Source of the DNA: Bacillota bacterium
GTDB lineage: Bacteria; Bacillota; Clostridia; Christensenellales; SZUA-584
NCBI GenBank assembly: GCA_023459495.1
Contig: JAEWTL010000026.1
Coordinates: 171,400-235,399, forward strand
Direction of reading: 5' to 3'
Length of the DNA: 64,000 nucleotides
In this document: one piece after another, positions 35,098-44,520 of the stretch
Layout of the letters: every line of letters starts with the position of its first letter
How positions within the stretch are numbered: the stretch's first letter is position 1
Notes under the pieces: model-generated
Told to the model about the DNA's origin: nothing
Seen by the model: only the letters and a program-made list of their open reading frames with translations
The model's database searches: none
Translations under genes and position numbers: made by a program

Positions 35098-35982
35098 ATG
35101 ATGGTACTGCTCGTATCTCAAAAATCGAATAGCCGACTATGGGTCCAAATCGCAGCGGCAGCATTCGTCATGCTGCTTATTGTAGTGTCGTTGTTTCACG
35201 GTCTCGTGCTGCGCCGCTATACAGTAACAAGCGATAAACTGCCCGACGATACCATCGTACGCATTGCTGTCATCGCCGACCTGCACAGCCATATCCGGGG
35301 TGACGATCAACAGCCATTGCTGAATATGATTGCAGCGCAGAAACCCGATCTTATCGCGGTAGTGGGCGATATCGTGGACGACCGGGAACCAATGGAAGGC
35401 GCACAGCTTTTCCTCGAGCGCGTCACGGATATTGCCCCCACCTATTATGTTTCGGGTAATCACGAGTATTGGTCGAACGAATATGACAGTGTGATCCGGC
35501 CCATGATCGAGGCGTGTGGCATCACGGTGATAGCAAACGAGCGTATCAACATTACAGCAAACGGCATAAAGCTATGCCTTTGCGGCGTGGATGATCCTTT
35601 TGTGTTCGACTATACCGACGATCTGGAACTGCTTGCGCTGGGCAATGAACAGACACTGCTGCGCGACCGGTTCTCCGACCTGGACGACAGCACTTATAAC
35701 ATCCTGCTCGCCCACCGCCCGGAGTTGATTGAGGACTACCAGCAATACGATTTTGACCTCGTCCTTTCCGGTCACACGCACGGCGGGCAGGTACGCATTC
35801 CGTTGCTAGTCAACGGTTTATGGGCGCCCGATCAGGACTGGTTTCCAGAGTATGGTGGCGGGCAGTACGACTTCGACGGACAGACGATGATTGTGAGCCG
35901 TGGCTGCGGAGTGGAGGTTAAACTGCCTAGGGTTTTTAATCCACCCGAAGTCGTGCTAGTGGATATTGAAGGGAAAGCGTAG
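35098..35982 (+). CDS. Membrane-anchored metallophosphoesterase (YkuE-like)
   Basis: A 294-residue calcineurin-like phosphoesterase with an N-terminal transmembrane helix (~14-33). The five metal-site motifs are all present: IADLHSH (D-x-H), VVGDIVD (G-D), VSGNHEYW (GNHE), LLAHRPE (H) and LSGHTHGGQV (GHTHGG). This arrangement matches YkuE/lipid-phosphate-type enzymes whose catalytic domain faces outside; the substrate is unknown. The start codon has only a weak ribosome binding site, consistent with coupling to the XRE gene 16 bases upstream. Confidence 0.88.
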   Translation: MMVLLVSQKSNSRLWVQIAAAAFVMLLIVVSLFHGLVLRRYTVTSDKLPDDTIVRIAVIADLHSHIRGDDQQPLLNMIAAQKPDLIAVVGDIVDDREPMEGAQLFLERVTDIAPTYYVSGNHEYWSNEYDSVIRPMIEACGITVIANERINITANGIKLCLCGVDDPFVFDYTDDLELLALGNEQTLLRDRFSDLDDSTYNILLAHRPELIEDYQQYDFDLVLSGHTHGGQVRIPLLVNGLWAPDQDWFPEYGGGQYDFDGQTMIVSRGCGVEVKLPRVFNPPEVVLVDIEGKA

Positions 35983-36002
35983 TAATGCCGGAGGAGGTCC
36001 CT

Positions 36003-36548
36003 ATGGAGTTTTCATTTGATGAGAAAGCTTATAAAACGTATGCGAAACAGAAAATCATCCGCGATCTTACCTTTTGGGCGATCTATATTGTCGCTGTGTT
36101 TACTCTGTTTTTCGCAGTGATTCCTTTTGAAAAGCCATGGGAATTTCCCACCTATCTCAGTTTTAGCATCAGCATACTTTATTCTTTCGGCCAGATTTAC
36201 AAGCTCATATACTCGTATTCCCACCCATACCCGTCTTATCGTCAATCCAGATTATATGCTGAGGAAAACTCCGCACCGCCCCTCATTCGCATGATTCCGC
36301 AAACAGGCAGCTGCACAGTTGAATACCGCATTCGTTCAATTCGCAAATTCAGGCATATCTGGCGCGGGATCATCATCCTTGGGAATATCATTGAAACAAC
36401 CACATTCGATTCGGACATACGCAAGGATAAAGAAGCGCTGATCAAAAGGCGAGTCGTCATTCCGGCTTATTTCAATTTGGAAGCTGTATTACCTCATATC
36501 GCACACATGGCCGAATTGTCCTCCAGTGATAATATATCCAACAAGTAG
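36003..36548 (+). CDS. Membrane protein of unknown function (YcxB-like)
   Basis: A 181-residue protein with two membrane segments in the first half (LTFWAIYIVAVFTLFFAVIP and TYLSFSISILYSFGQIYKLI) and a soluble C-terminal part with IWRGIIILGNIIETTTFD and KRRVVIPAYF. The pattern recalls YcxB-like/PH-type membrane proteins, without proof. The ATG after GGAGGAGG is preferred over one six codons upstream. It follows the phosphoesterase by 20 bases and closes that small operon. Confidence 0.72.
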   Translation: MEFSFDEKAYKTYAKQKIIRDLTFWAIYIVAVFTLFFAVIPFEKPWEFPTYLSFSISILYSFGQIYKLIYSYSHPYPSYRQSRLYAEENSAPPLIRMIPQTGSCTVEYRIRSIRKFRHIWRGIIILGNIIETTTFDSDIRKDKEALIKRRVVIPAYFNLEAVLPHIAHMAELSSSDNISNK

Positions 36549-36583
36549 CGATTGATCCTTGTTATTCGCATATCCCAAAACGT

Positions 36584-36612
36584 TTGACAGCCGTGCATAC
36601 AACAATTATCAT
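36584..36612 (+). promoter_or_regulatory. Promoter of ruvCAB-queA-tgt
   Basis: A perfect TTGACA and TATCAT, spaced by 17 bases, lie about 100 bases before ruvC. Confidence 0.62.
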
Positions 36613-36659
36613 GATACTATCAAAAAAGAAAGGCTTGGGCTGTATATACGATACATTGC

Positions 36660-36678
36660 GGGCGGCCACTGGCCGCCC
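36660..36678. repeat. GC-rich palindrome, REP-like hairpin
   Basis: GGGCGGCC, loop ACT, GGCCGCCC: a perfect 8-base inverted repeat flanked by CCTAC. It sits in the ruvC leader with no T-run, so it is not a terminator. Similar GGCGGCC hairpins are dispersed repeats in some Clostridia, from memory. No second copy was noticed in this window. Confidence 0.5.
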
Positions 36679-36714
36679 CTACCGCGTGCCGCGTTTATTA
36701 TTGCCCAGAACAAT

Positions 36715-37209
36715 ATGATCATTATCGGCATCGATCCGGGGCTCGCGCTGATGGGCTACGGCGTGATACAATACGAGAAGGACAAGGTGCGTTTACTGGA
36801 ATGCGGCACGCTGGTTACAGAAGCAGGCACTGCCCTGCCGCTGCGGCTTTCCCGGTTGCATAGCGGGGTTCGTAACCTGATTGGCCAGTACAAACCGGAT
36901 TGCGTGGCATTTGAGGAACTGTTCTTCGGGCGCAATGTGACCACGGCGATTCAGGTTGCGCAGGCGCGGGGTGTCGCCATGGCGGCCGCCTTTGACTCTG
37001 GTGCGGCGCTGTTCGAGTATACCCCGATGCAGATCAAGCAGGCCATTGCAGGCTACGGCCACGCCGACAAGAAGCAGGTACAGGAGATGGTGCGGCTGCT
37101 GCTGGGCATGCGCGAGATTATCCGGCCGGATGATGCGGCGGACGCGGTCGCCTGCGCATTATGCCACGCGCACTCCAGTCGCTTCGCGGAAGCATTCCGC
37201 ATTCAATAA
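36715..37209 (+). CDS. ruvC: Crossover junction endodeoxyribonuclease RuvC
   Basis: A 164-residue Holliday-junction resolvase. Seen: IIIGIDPGLALMGYGVIQYE (catalytic Asp7), FEELFFGRNVTTAIQVAQAR (catalytic Glu), and the C-terminal acidic pair in IIRPDDAADAVACALCHA. The ATG gives the family N-terminus; its ribosome binding site is weak, and 5' extensions are non-homologous and cross a palindrome. Followed by ruvA after 10 bases. Confidence 0.95.
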   Translation: MIIIGIDPGLALMGYGVIQYEKDKVRLLECGTLVTEAGTALPLRLSRLHSGVRNLIGQYKPDCVAFEELFFGRNVTTAIQVAQARGVAMAAAFDSGAALFEYTPMQIKQAIAGYGHADKKQVQEMVRLLLGMREIIRPDDAADAVACALCHAHSSRFAEAFRIQ

Positions 37210-37219
37210 GGAAGGTTTT

Positions 37220-37807
37220 ATGTACGATTACATCAAGGGCGAGATCGCCGAAACGGACAAGGACTGCGCCACCATCGACGCGGGCGGCGTGGGCTATCGC
37301 GTGCACACCTCCGCGCAGTCGCTGCTGCATCTGAAACCCGGTCAGACAGCCAAGCTCTATTGTCAGCTTGTGGTGCGGGAGGACGCGCACACGCTCTACG
37401 GGTTCTGTACGCCGGAGGAGCGCGCCATGTTCATCCGCTTAACCGGCGTATCGGGCATCGGTCCCAAGGTGGCGCTCGCCATTTTATCCGCGTTGAAGCT
37501 GTCCGATATCGCCACCGCCATCATCACCTCCGACGAGGGTGCGTTCCAGCGCATCTCTGGCGTGGGCAAAAAAACCGCGCAACGCATCATCATTGATCTC
37601 GCCGAAAAGATCGCCACCTCGGAGGCCATTGATATGGGCGGCGACGTGCCGGCCCGGCCTGCGGATAAGGAAGCCGAGGCAGTCAGTGCACTTGTCACGC
37701 TGGGCTATAACCGCACTGAGGCCATGCGAGCGGTGTCGTCCGTTAAAAACCTTGGCGATACTACAGAAGAACTGATCCTGATGGCGCTCAAGCGCATGGG
37801 CGCGTAA
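37220..37807 (+). CDS. ruvA: Holliday junction branch migration protein RuvA
   Basis: A 195-residue protein that tetramerises on the junction and loads RuvB. Seen: MYDYIKGEIAETDKDCATID (OB fold), FIRLTGVSGIGPKVALAIL and ISGVGKKTAQRIIIDLAEK (two helix-hairpin-helix motifs), and the RuvB-binding domain with LVTLGYNRTEAMRAV. AAGGAAGG precedes the ATG. Confidence 0.97.
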   Translation: MYDYIKGEIAETDKDCATIDAGGVGYRVHTSAQSLLHLKPGQTAKLYCQLVVREDAHTLYGFCTPEERAMFIRLTGVSGIGPKVALAILSALKLSDIATAIITSDEGAFQRISGVGKKTAQRIIIDLAEKIATSEAIDMGGDVPARPADKEAEAVSALVTLGYNRTEAMRAVSSVKNLGDTTEELILMALKRMGA

Positions 37808-37816
37808 GGAGGAATC

Positions 37817-38854
37817 ATGGACGAGGAACGCATCGTATCGGCAAAAACGAACGAAGAAGATATTGCGACGGATCGCAGCCTGCGCCCCGCTTCGCTTGAT
37901 GAATATGTCGGCCAGCAGAAGGCCAAGGATAATCTTCGTGTATTTATGGCAGCGGCCAAGCAGCGCGATGAGTCTTTGGATCATGTGCTGCTGTATGGTC
38001 CGCCGGGACTCGGCAAAACGACGCTCGCGTACATCATCGCGTCTGAGATGGGTACCAACATCCGCGTCACCTCCGGCCCCGCGATCGAGCGGCCGGGCGA
38101 TCTTGCCTCGATACTCACCAACCTGAGCAAGGGCGACGTGCTGTTCATCGACGAAATCCACCGGCTGAGCAGCAGCGTCGAAGAGGTGCTGTACCCCGCA
38201 ATGGAAGATTACGCGCTCGATATCGTGCTCGGCAAAGGGCCTTCGGCCCGTACGCTGCGGCTGGGGCTCCCCCACTTTACGCTTGTGGGCGCGACCACCC
38301 GCGCGGGACAGCTGACCTCGCCTCTGCGCGACCGGTTCGGCGTAATCCATCGGCTGCAGATGTATACCGCAGAGGAGCTTGCGCAGATTATCCACCGTTC
38401 GGCAAACATCCTCGAAATCGGGATCGACGAGGACGCCGCGCTGGAGCTCGCATCCAGGTCCCGCGGTACGCCGCGCGTAGCCAACCGTCTGCTGCGTCGC
38501 ATCCGCGACTTTGCCGAGGTGGACGGCACGGGCCGCATCACTCTCGATATCGCGCGCTATGGCCTTGAACGGCTCGAAGTGGACGAAATCGGTTTGGACG
38601 GCGTGGATAAGGCAATACTCGAAGCCATCATCGGTAAGTTCGGCGGCGGCCCCGTGGGGCTCGATACGTTGTGCGCCGCGACCAACGAGGAGAGCGTTAC
38701 CATTGAGGACGTGTACGAACCGTATCTGATTCAGCTCGGTTTCATCAATAAGACGCCGCGCGGACGCGTCGCCACCGCGCTGGCCTACGCGCACATGGGA
38801 GTTCCCTGCGGCGGCGATACCCAGCAACTGAAGCTTGGCATAACGGAGGAATAG
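37817..38854 (+). CDS. ruvB: Holliday junction branch migration ATPase RuvB
   Basis: A 345-residue AAA+ motor. Seen: RPASLDEYVGQQKAKDNLRV, Walker A GPPGLGKTTLA, Walker B LFIDEIHRLS, sensor 1 GATTRAG, the SPLRDRFG arginine region, and the C-terminal winged helix (INKTPRGRVAT). AAGGAGG precedes the ATG, nine bases after ruvA. A 477-codon antisense frame over this GC-rich gene is a shadow. Confidence 0.98.
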   Translation: MDEERIVSAKTNEEDIATDRSLRPASLDEYVGQQKAKDNLRVFMAAAKQRDESLDHVLLYGPPGLGKTTLAYIIASEMGTNIRVTSGPAIERPGDLASILTNLSKGDVLFIDEIHRLSSSVEEVLYPAMEDYALDIVLGKGPSARTLRLGLPHFTLVGATTRAGQLTSPLRDRFGVIHRLQMYTAEELAQIIHRSANILEIGIDEDAALELASRSRGTPRVANRLLRRIRDFAEVDGTGRITLDIARYGLERLEVDEIGLDGVDKAILEAIIGKFGGGPVGLDTLCAATNEESVTIEDVYEPYLIQLGFINKTPRGRVATALAYAHMGVPCGGDTQQLKLGITEE

Positions 38855-39876
38855 TGAAAACCACCGACTTTTATTACGAGCTCGACGAAAGCCTGATTGC
38901 GCAGACTCCGCTTGCACAGCGCGACGCTTCCCGCGTGCTCGTGTATATTCGGAGCACCGGCAAGACGGCTCACCGCGTTTTCTCGGACGTCACGGAATAC
39001 CTGCATGAGGGCGATGTGCTCGTTATTAATGATACCAAGGTGCTGCCTGCAAGGCTGTATGGCGTCAAACGTGGCACAGAGCGCGTCTGCGAGGTGCTGT
39101 TGTTGCGCCGCCTCTCCCTCACCGATTGGGAGGTTATCTGCCGTCCCGGCAAGAAGCTGCGCGTCGGGGACATCGTAGACTTTTCCGAGCGGCTTTCTGT
39201 TACAATCCGCGCCAAAAAAGACGATGGCGTCAACGAGGTCTCCTTTACCTGCGACGGCGTCTTTGAAGAGATACTGGACGAGTTGGGCGAAATGCCCCTG
39301 CCGCCCTATATCCACGAAAAGCTGGCGGACAAGTCGCGCTACCAGACGGTATATGCGCGGGAGGAAGGCTCCGCTGCCGCCCCCACTGCCGGCCTGCACT
39401 TTACGCCCGATTTGCTTGCCAAAATTGAGGGTATGGGCGTCGATATCGCGCGCGTAACGCTGCACGTAGGTCTTGGCACATTCCGCCCCGTTAAGTCGGA
39501 CAACGTGGAAGACCATATCATGCATACCGAGCGCTACTGCGTGACTGAGGAAACAGCGGAACGCATCAACGCAGCCCGGAAACGTGGCGGTCGCATCATC
39601 GCGGTGGGTACCACCAGTGTGCGTACGCTGGAATCCAGTTCTGACGATAATGGCATCGTTCATGCAGGCAGCGGTGAAACGGGTATATTCATCACGCCAG
39701 GGTACCGTTTCAAAGCGGTGGATGCGCTCATTACCAACTTCCATCTGCCCGAGTCCACGCTGATCATGCTGGTTTCAGCTTTCGCAGGGCGCGATCAGAC
39801 GCTATCGATGTATCGTGAGGCGACGGAACTGCGCTATCGCTTCTTCAGCTTCGGCGATGCGATGTTGATATTATAA
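38854..39876 (+). CDS. queA: S-adenosylmethionine:tRNA ribosyltransferase-isomerase
   Basis: A 340-residue enzyme that turns the preQ1 base in tRNA into epoxyqueuosine, using the ribosyl part of SAM. Seen: FYYELDESLIAQTPLAQRDA, LVINDTKVLPARLYG, GSAAAPTAGLHFTPDLL, HVGLGTFRPV and NFHLPESTLIMLVSAF. It begins with GTG overlapping the ruvB stop by one base, after GGAGG. It works directly after Tgt, the next gene. Confidence 0.96.
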   Translation: MKTTDFYYELDESLIAQTPLAQRDASRVLVYIRSTGKTAHRVFSDVTEYLHEGDVLVINDTKVLPARLYGVKRGTERVCEVLLLRRLSLTDWEVICRPGKKLRVGDIVDFSERLSVTIRAKKDDGVNEVSFTCDGVFEEILDELGEMPLPPYIHEKLADKSRYQTVYAREEGSAAAPTAGLHFTPDLLAKIEGMGVDIARVTLHVGLGTFRPVKSDNVEDHIMHTERYCVTEETAERINAARKRGGRIIAVGTTSVRTLESSSDDNGIVHAGSGETGIFITPGYRFKAVDALITNFHLPESTLIMLVSAFAGRDQTLSMYREATELRYRFFSFGDAMLIL

Positions 39877-39886
39877 TGGAGGAAAT

Positions 39887-40996
39887 ATGGCTTTTGGCTT
39901 TACGATAAACACAAAATGCAAGGATACGCTTGCCCGCACGGGCCGCGTCGATACGCCGCACGGCAGCATCCAGACGCCGGTATACATGCCCGTGGGTACG
40001 CAGGCGACCGTCAAATCCCTGACGCCAGAGCAGGTGAAAGAGACCGGCGCGGAGATCCTGCTCTCCAACACGTACCACCTGTACCTGCGCCCCGGCCACG
40101 AGCTCGTGCGTGAGGCGGGCGGACTGCATCGCTATATGCGCTGGGACAGGCCCATTCTGACAGACAGTGGTGGCTTTCAGGTGTTCTCCCTCGGCGACCT
40201 TAGGAAGATCACGGAGGAAGGCGCGCTTTTTTCATCACACCTCGACGGCTCACGCCACATGTTCAGTCCGGAGAAGGTAATGGAGATTGAACAAGCGCTG
40301 GGCTCGGACATCATGATGGCTTTCGATGAATGCACCGCGCTGCCCTCGGATTACAACACCGTGGCAGCTGCAATGGAGCGCACGCATCGTTGGGCGGAGC
40401 GCTGCAAGGCCGCCAAGACAAGCGAGAATCAGGCGCTTTTCGGCATCGTGCAGGGCGGCACATACGCCGACCTTCGGCGCGAGAGCGCGCAGGCTATCGC
40501 GTCCATGGACTTTCCCGGCAATGCCATCGGCGGACTATCCGTCGGCGAGCCCAAACCTGATATGTACGCCATGCTGGACGTAGTCACCCCGCTGCTGCCA
40601 GAAGAAAAACCGCGTTACCTGATGGGTGTGGGCAGCTTCGACTGCCTCGTTGAAGGCGTGGCGCGCGGTGTGGACATGTTCGACTGCGTGATGCAGACGC
40701 GCATGGCGCGAAACGGCACAGCGCTGACACGCACCGGACGGCTTGTCGTCCGCAACGCCAAATACGCGCACGATTTCTCCCCCATCGAGGAGGGCTGCGA
40801 CTGCTACGCCTGCCGCAATTTCACCCGCGCGTATATTCGGCATCTCGTTAAAGCAGGCGAAATACTCGGCGCAACGCTTTTGTCAATCCACAATATCCGC
40901 GCCTCGGTGCGGCTGATGGCAGATATCCGGCAATCCATTGAGGAAGGGCGATTTTTACCCTTTAGAAATGAATTTTTTTCGAACTATCGGGAATAA
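39887..40996 (+). CDS. tgt: tRNA-guanine transglycosylase
   Basis: A 369-residue enzyme that swaps guanine-34 of tRNA for preQ1. Seen: TPVYMPVGTQATVKSLTPEQ, LTDSGGFQVFSLG with the active-site Asp, GGLSVGEPKPDM, MFDCVMQTRMARNGTAL with the nucleophilic Asp, and the zinc site CDCYACRNFTRAYIRHL. TGGAGG precedes the ATG, ten bases after queA. The supply of preQ1 may come by uptake or from genes elsewhere; the QueF-like protein in this window lacks the needed Cys. Confidence 0.97.
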   Translation: MAFGFTINTKCKDTLARTGRVDTPHGSIQTPVYMPVGTQATVKSLTPEQVKETGAEILLSNTYHLYLRPGHELVREAGGLHRYMRWDRPILTDSGGFQVFSLGDLRKITEEGALFSSHLDGSRHMFSPEKVMEIEQALGSDIMMAFDECTALPSDYNTVAAAMERTHRWAERCKAAKTSENQALFGIVQGGTYADLRRESAQAIASMDFPGNAIGGLSVGEPKPDMYAMLDVVTPLLPEEKPRYLMGVGSFDCLVEGVARGVDMFDCVMQTRMARNGTALTRTGRLVVRNAKYAHDFSPIEEGCDCYACRNFTRAYIRHLVKAGEILGATLLSIHNIRASVRLMADIRQSIEEGRFLPFRNEFFSNYRE

Positions 40997-41085
40997 TCCG
41001 AAAAAACTGTTGATTATTGTTCATTGTTAGGCTATGATATTTGATATTGTATTGAATTCAGAGCGGAAAAGGAAGGTATGGTTGA

Positions 41086-41409
41086 ATGCCCACTGATACG
41101 ACAAGCGGATTTATGACTTTTCTCACCCAGTACGGAATCTGGATCGTACTGTTTGCAGCGCTGATTCTGATGATGTGGCTCCCCAGCCGCAAGCGCAAAA
41201 AGCAGTATAAAGAGCTGATGGACAGCCTCCAGCCCGGCAGGATGATCAAGACCATTGGCGGAATGTACGGTAAAATTGTGGCGGTGAAAGAAGATCTCGT
41301 GACGATCGAAGCGATGCCTGACAAGACGCGTTTGGTGTTTACCAAGGGTGCCATCGCAACAGTCGAAAATTCTGAGGTTACTGAAGAAAAAACGATCGAC
41401 TCGAAATGA
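41086..41409 (+). CDS. yajC: Preprotein translocase subunit YajC
   Basis: A 107-residue single-pass protein associated with SecDF. One transmembrane helix (~16-33, IWIVLFAALILMMWLPSRKR) is followed by the conserved KKQYKELMDSLQPGRMIKTI and GGMYGKIVAVKED. It sits 89 bases after tgt, the usual queA-tgt-yajC order, without secDF in view. An intrinsic terminator follows. Confidence 0.93.
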   Translation: MPTDTTSGFMTFLTQYGIWIVLFAALILMMWLPSRKRKKQYKELMDSLQPGRMIKTIGGMYGKIVAVKEDLVTIEAMPDKTRLVFTKGAIATVENSEVTEEKTIDSK

Positions 41410-41411
41410 CG

Positions 41412-41438
41412 CAAAAAAAGACCTTCGGGTCTTTTTTT
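41412..41438 (+). terminator. Bidirectional terminator between yajC and rqcH
   Basis: AAAAAAAGACC, tetraloop TTCG, GGTCTTTTTTT. The flanking A- and T-runs make it usable for both convergent genes. Confidence 0.9.
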
Positions 41439-41463
41439 ATTTCCTATTCATCAAACCCAATGC

Positions 41464-43173
41464 TTATTGCGCCGCTTTAAGCAATCGCTCAAAAAGCTCC
41501 TTATCCGGCGCAACCATCAGCGTGTTGTAACCTTCGTATACTACCATTCCCGGCTTTGCGCCGTTTGGCTTACGCACATTTTTGCGCGGAGCATAGTCCA
41601 CTGCAACCTTGGCGGATGCACCTGCCTTACTGAGCGTCGCGGCGATTACCGCTGCTTCCAGCAGCGTGCGCTGCGGTGCCTTACCTTTCACACCCGAAAT
41701 CAGCACATGTGAACCAGGGATATCCTTGACGTGCAGCCAAATGTCGTCCGGCTGCGCCCGGCGCATCGTCAGATCATCGTTTTGCCGGTTATTTTTGCCC
41801 GCGTAGATTGTGACGCCATCCGACGATACAAACCGATGAGGCGACGACGGCATTTCCGTAGGACGCACGTTTGCTTTGCCCGTGCTGCGGATTACACCTG
41901 CGTGGATAAGCTCATACTCCACCTCGGAGAGCTCGCTCAAGGTTTCGCAGGAGTTCAGCGAAGCCTGCACGCTTTCCAGGAAGGTAACGCTCTCCTGCGT
42001 GGCACGCATGCGGGCCGAGGCCATCTCCATGCCGCTTTTCAGCTTGTTGTACTTCTTGTAATATTTCTGCGCATTAGCTGCGGGCGAGAGCTTTATGTCC
42101 AGCGGTACGGCTACATCCTCCCCCGTTTCAAAGTCCTGCGCGGCAAGCATGCTCATCCCTCGCGATATACGGTAGATGTTTGCGGTCACAAGGTCGCCGT
42201 ATACTTTATACTGCTCCGCCTGCTTCATCTGTTCCACAGCAAATATCTGCTTTTCGAGCAGTGTTCCCTGCTTTTCAAGCTGCTTTGCAACCACGCGCTC
42301 CATATGGTCGCGTTTACGCCCGATGAGGGCGATTTCTCTTAAGCGGAAATAGTAACCGTCGAGCATTACATTGACGGTTTCAAAAGTCTGCGTCTCCCCC
42401 GCCGCACTTTTGTACGGCCATGGCGCAAAGAAAAACGGTACACCCGTATGGCTGTACATCGTGGGTTCAGGAACCGTTTCAAAAAAGGCTTTGACCATGG
42501 ATGCAAAAGCATCTTCGCCGCCTTCATGCTGTTCACGGCACAGCAATTCATCAGCAGTCTGAGTGGATACGCCCTGCAACACCTTGGAAAGCCAACCGCG
42601 CATCCCCTTGGCCCCGCGCAGCGAAAGCGCCTCGGCGACAGCTTCCTGCGAAGCCGTCATCGGGTTGAGCTTATCCGACTGCGGCAGTTCATATGCCAGT
42701 CCCGGCAATACGCTGCGTACCCGGCTTTGCGTCTCGGTGACATGCCGCATGCTGTCCATGATAATGCCGTTTTCGTTCAGCAGCATCACATTGGAGTATT
42801 TGCCCATCAGTTCTGCCACCAGCGTCATCTTCCTCGGAAGGCCAAGCTCGTCCTTGGTTTCCAGCGAAATGCTGACAATGCGCTCCAGTTCCGTCTGTGA
42901 TACGTCCGTAATCGTCGCGCTGGTAAGGTACTTGCGCAGAAACATGCAAAACATCGGCGGTGTCTTGGGATTCTCATATTTGTTCTCCGTCAGATGCATG
43001 CGCGAATCAGACGCGCCCGCGCAGATGAGCAGGCGAGGGTTTTTCCCCGGTGCGCGCAGCGCCAATACGATGGTGTCAGGCTGTGGCTGATGTACCTTGT
43101 CCACCTTGCAGCTCGTAAGCTCCTGCTTAATTTCCCTCACCGCGAAATGCAGTGTCAAACCGTCCAGCGTCAT
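41464..43173 (-). CDS. rqcH: Rqc2/RqcH homologue (NFACT protein)
   Basis: A 569-residue ribosome-quality-control factor that binds obstructed 50S subunits and recruits tRNA-Ala to add Ala tails for degradation. Seen: MTLDGLTLHFAVREIKQEL and GKYSNVMLLNENGIIMDSMR (NFACT-N), a central coiled coil (~290-440, with GTLLEKQIFAVEQMKQAEQY), and the C-terminal NFACT-R domain with QPDDIWLHVKDIPGSHVLIS. The ATG follows GGAGG; an upstream start lacks a site. Older annotation calls this fibronectin-binding protein. Monocistronic, convergent with yajC and divergent from proA. Confidence 0.93.
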   Translation of the reverse strand: MTLDGLTLHFAVREIKQELTSCKVDKVHQPQPDTIVLALRAPGKNPRLLICAGASDSRMHLTENKYENPKTPPMFCMFLRKYLTSATITDVSQTELERIVSISLETKDELGLPRKMTLVAELMGKYSNVMLLNENGIIMDSMRHVTETQSRVRSVLPGLAYELPQSDKLNPMTASQEAVAEALSLRGAKGMRGWLSKVLQGVSTQTADELLCREQHEGGEDAFASMVKAFFETVPEPTMYSHTGVPFFFAPWPYKSAAGETQTFETVNVMLDGYYFRLREIALIGRKRDHMERVVAKQLEKQGTLLEKQIFAVEQMKQAEQYKVYGDLVTANIYRISRGMSMLAAQDFETGEDVAVPLDIKLSPAANAQKYYKKYNKLKSGMEMASARMRATQESVTFLESVQASLNSCETLSELSEVEYELIHAGVIRSTGKANVRPTEMPSSPHRFVSSDGVTIYAGKNNRQNDDLTMRRAQPDDIWLHVKDIPGSHVLISGVKGKAPQRTLLEAAVIAATLSKAGASAKVAVDYAPRKNVRKPNGAKPGMVVYEGYNTLMVAPDKELFERLLKAAQ

Positions 43174-43262
43174 ATCAGTCCTCCGTCCCAAGTATTATAC
43201 ATGCCCGTGACATCCGATGCAAACGATGTTATAATGGTGCTAACAACTGGGAGGGATCGATC

Positions 43263-44498
43263 ATGCAGCACATTCTAGAACAGGCCAAAGCCGCAAAAAA
43301 AGCATCGTATGCACTTGCGTGCATGGGAGTAAGGGAGAAGAACGCTGTGCTTTTTGCCTGTGCGGATGCACTGGAAGCGGGCATGGAGTCGATACTCGCG
43401 GCGAACACGCTCGATGTGGAAGCGGCGCGCGCCAAAGGAACGGCTGACGCTATGATCGACCGCCTGTCACTCTCGGAGAAACGCATTGCGGGCATGGCAC
43501 AGGGCCTGCGAGACGTTGCGGCGCTGCGCGACCCGGTCGGCGAAGTGCTCCACGGTTCGGTTCGGCCCAATGGACTTGCCATCAGCAAACAGCGCGTCCC
43601 CCTGGGTGTGGTGGGCATTATCTATGAAGCGCGGCCCAACGTCACCTCTGACGCGGCAGGGCTTTGCATCAAGACAGGCAACGCTGTTGTGTTGCGCGGC
43701 GGCAGCGATGCGATCCATTCCAATCAGGCCATCGTAGACATCATGGCCAAGGCGGCGTACGCCGCAGGCCTGCCGGAAGGCTCATTGCAGCTTATCGCCG
43801 ACACCTCACGCGAAGCCGCGGCCTATATGATGGGCCTGAACGGTCTCATTGACGTATTGATTCCCCGCGGCGGCGCAGGACTGATCCAATCGATCGTTAA
43901 AAACGCCACCATTCCGGTGATCGAGACGGGCGTGGGCAACTGCCATGTGTATGTCGACGCATCGGCTGACCTCGAGATGGCTGCGGAGATCATATTCAAC
44001 GCCAAGACGAGTCGCCCCTCGGTGTGCAACGCGGCAGAAACGCTGCTTGTGCATGCGGACGCCGCGGATGCGTTCCTGCCCCTGATGGCACAGCGTCTCA
44101 GCAATGTGGAACTGCGCGGATGCGAGCGCACTCAGGCCATCATCCCCTGCAACCCCGCGACCGAAGAGGACTATTATACCGAGTTCCTCGATTACATCCT
44201 TGCCGTAAAGGTAGTGGGCGGCTTGGACGAAGCGATTGAACACATCAACACATATGGTACGAAGCACTCCGAGGCGATCGTAACTCAGAACTACGCAAAC
44301 GCAGAAAAGTTTCTCGCGCAGGTGGATGCGGCGGCGGTTTATGTCAACGCCTCCACGCGGTTCACAGACGGCGGTGAGTTCGGCTTTGGCGCCGAAATCG
44401 GCATCAGTACCCAGAAGCTCCATGCGCGCGGTCCCATGGGCCTTGAAGAGCTGACAACTTATAAGTATATCATCAGGGGGAGCGGACAGATCAGATAA
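43263..44498 (+). CDS. proA: Glutamate-5-semialdehyde dehydrogenase
   Basis: A 411-residue NADPH-dependent gamma-glutamyl phosphate reductase for proline synthesis. Seen: PLGVVGIIYEARPNVTSDAA, LRGGSDAIHSNQAIVDIM, GNCHVYVDASADLEMA, the active-site Cys in TSRPSVCNAAETLLVH, and the C-terminal HARGPMGLEELTTYKYII. GGGAGG precedes the ATG; the longer in-frame extension is non-homologous. The usual partner proB is not in this window, which is a little unusual. Confidence 0.96.
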   Translation: MQHILEQAKAAKKASYALACMGVREKNAVLFACADALEAGMESILAANTLDVEAARAKGTADAMIDRLSLSEKRIAGMAQGLRDVAALRDPVGEVLHGSVRPNGLAISKQRVPLGVVGIIYEARPNVTSDAAGLCIKTGNAVVLRGGSDAIHSNQAIVDIMAKAAYAAGLPEGSLQLIADTSREAAAYMMGLNGLIDVLIPRGGAGLIQSIVKNATIPVIETGVGNCHVYVDASADLEMAAEIIFNAKTSRPSVCNAAETLLVHADAADAFLPLMAQRLSNVELRGCERTQAIIPCNPATEEDYYTEFLDYILAVKVVGGLDEAIEHINTYGTKHSEAIVTQNYANAEKFLAQVDAAAVYVNASTRFTDGGEFGFGAEIGISTQKLHARGPMGLEELTTYKYIIRGSGQIR

Positions 44499-44520
44499 AT
44501 CAATACGATTAGAGGTGAAC

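Noticed and set aside
37484..38917. A 477-codon open frame antisense to ruvB and the ruvA end
   Set aside because: It mirrors highly conserved, GC-rich genes on the other strand, has no ribosome binding site and no family motif; a shadow frame.
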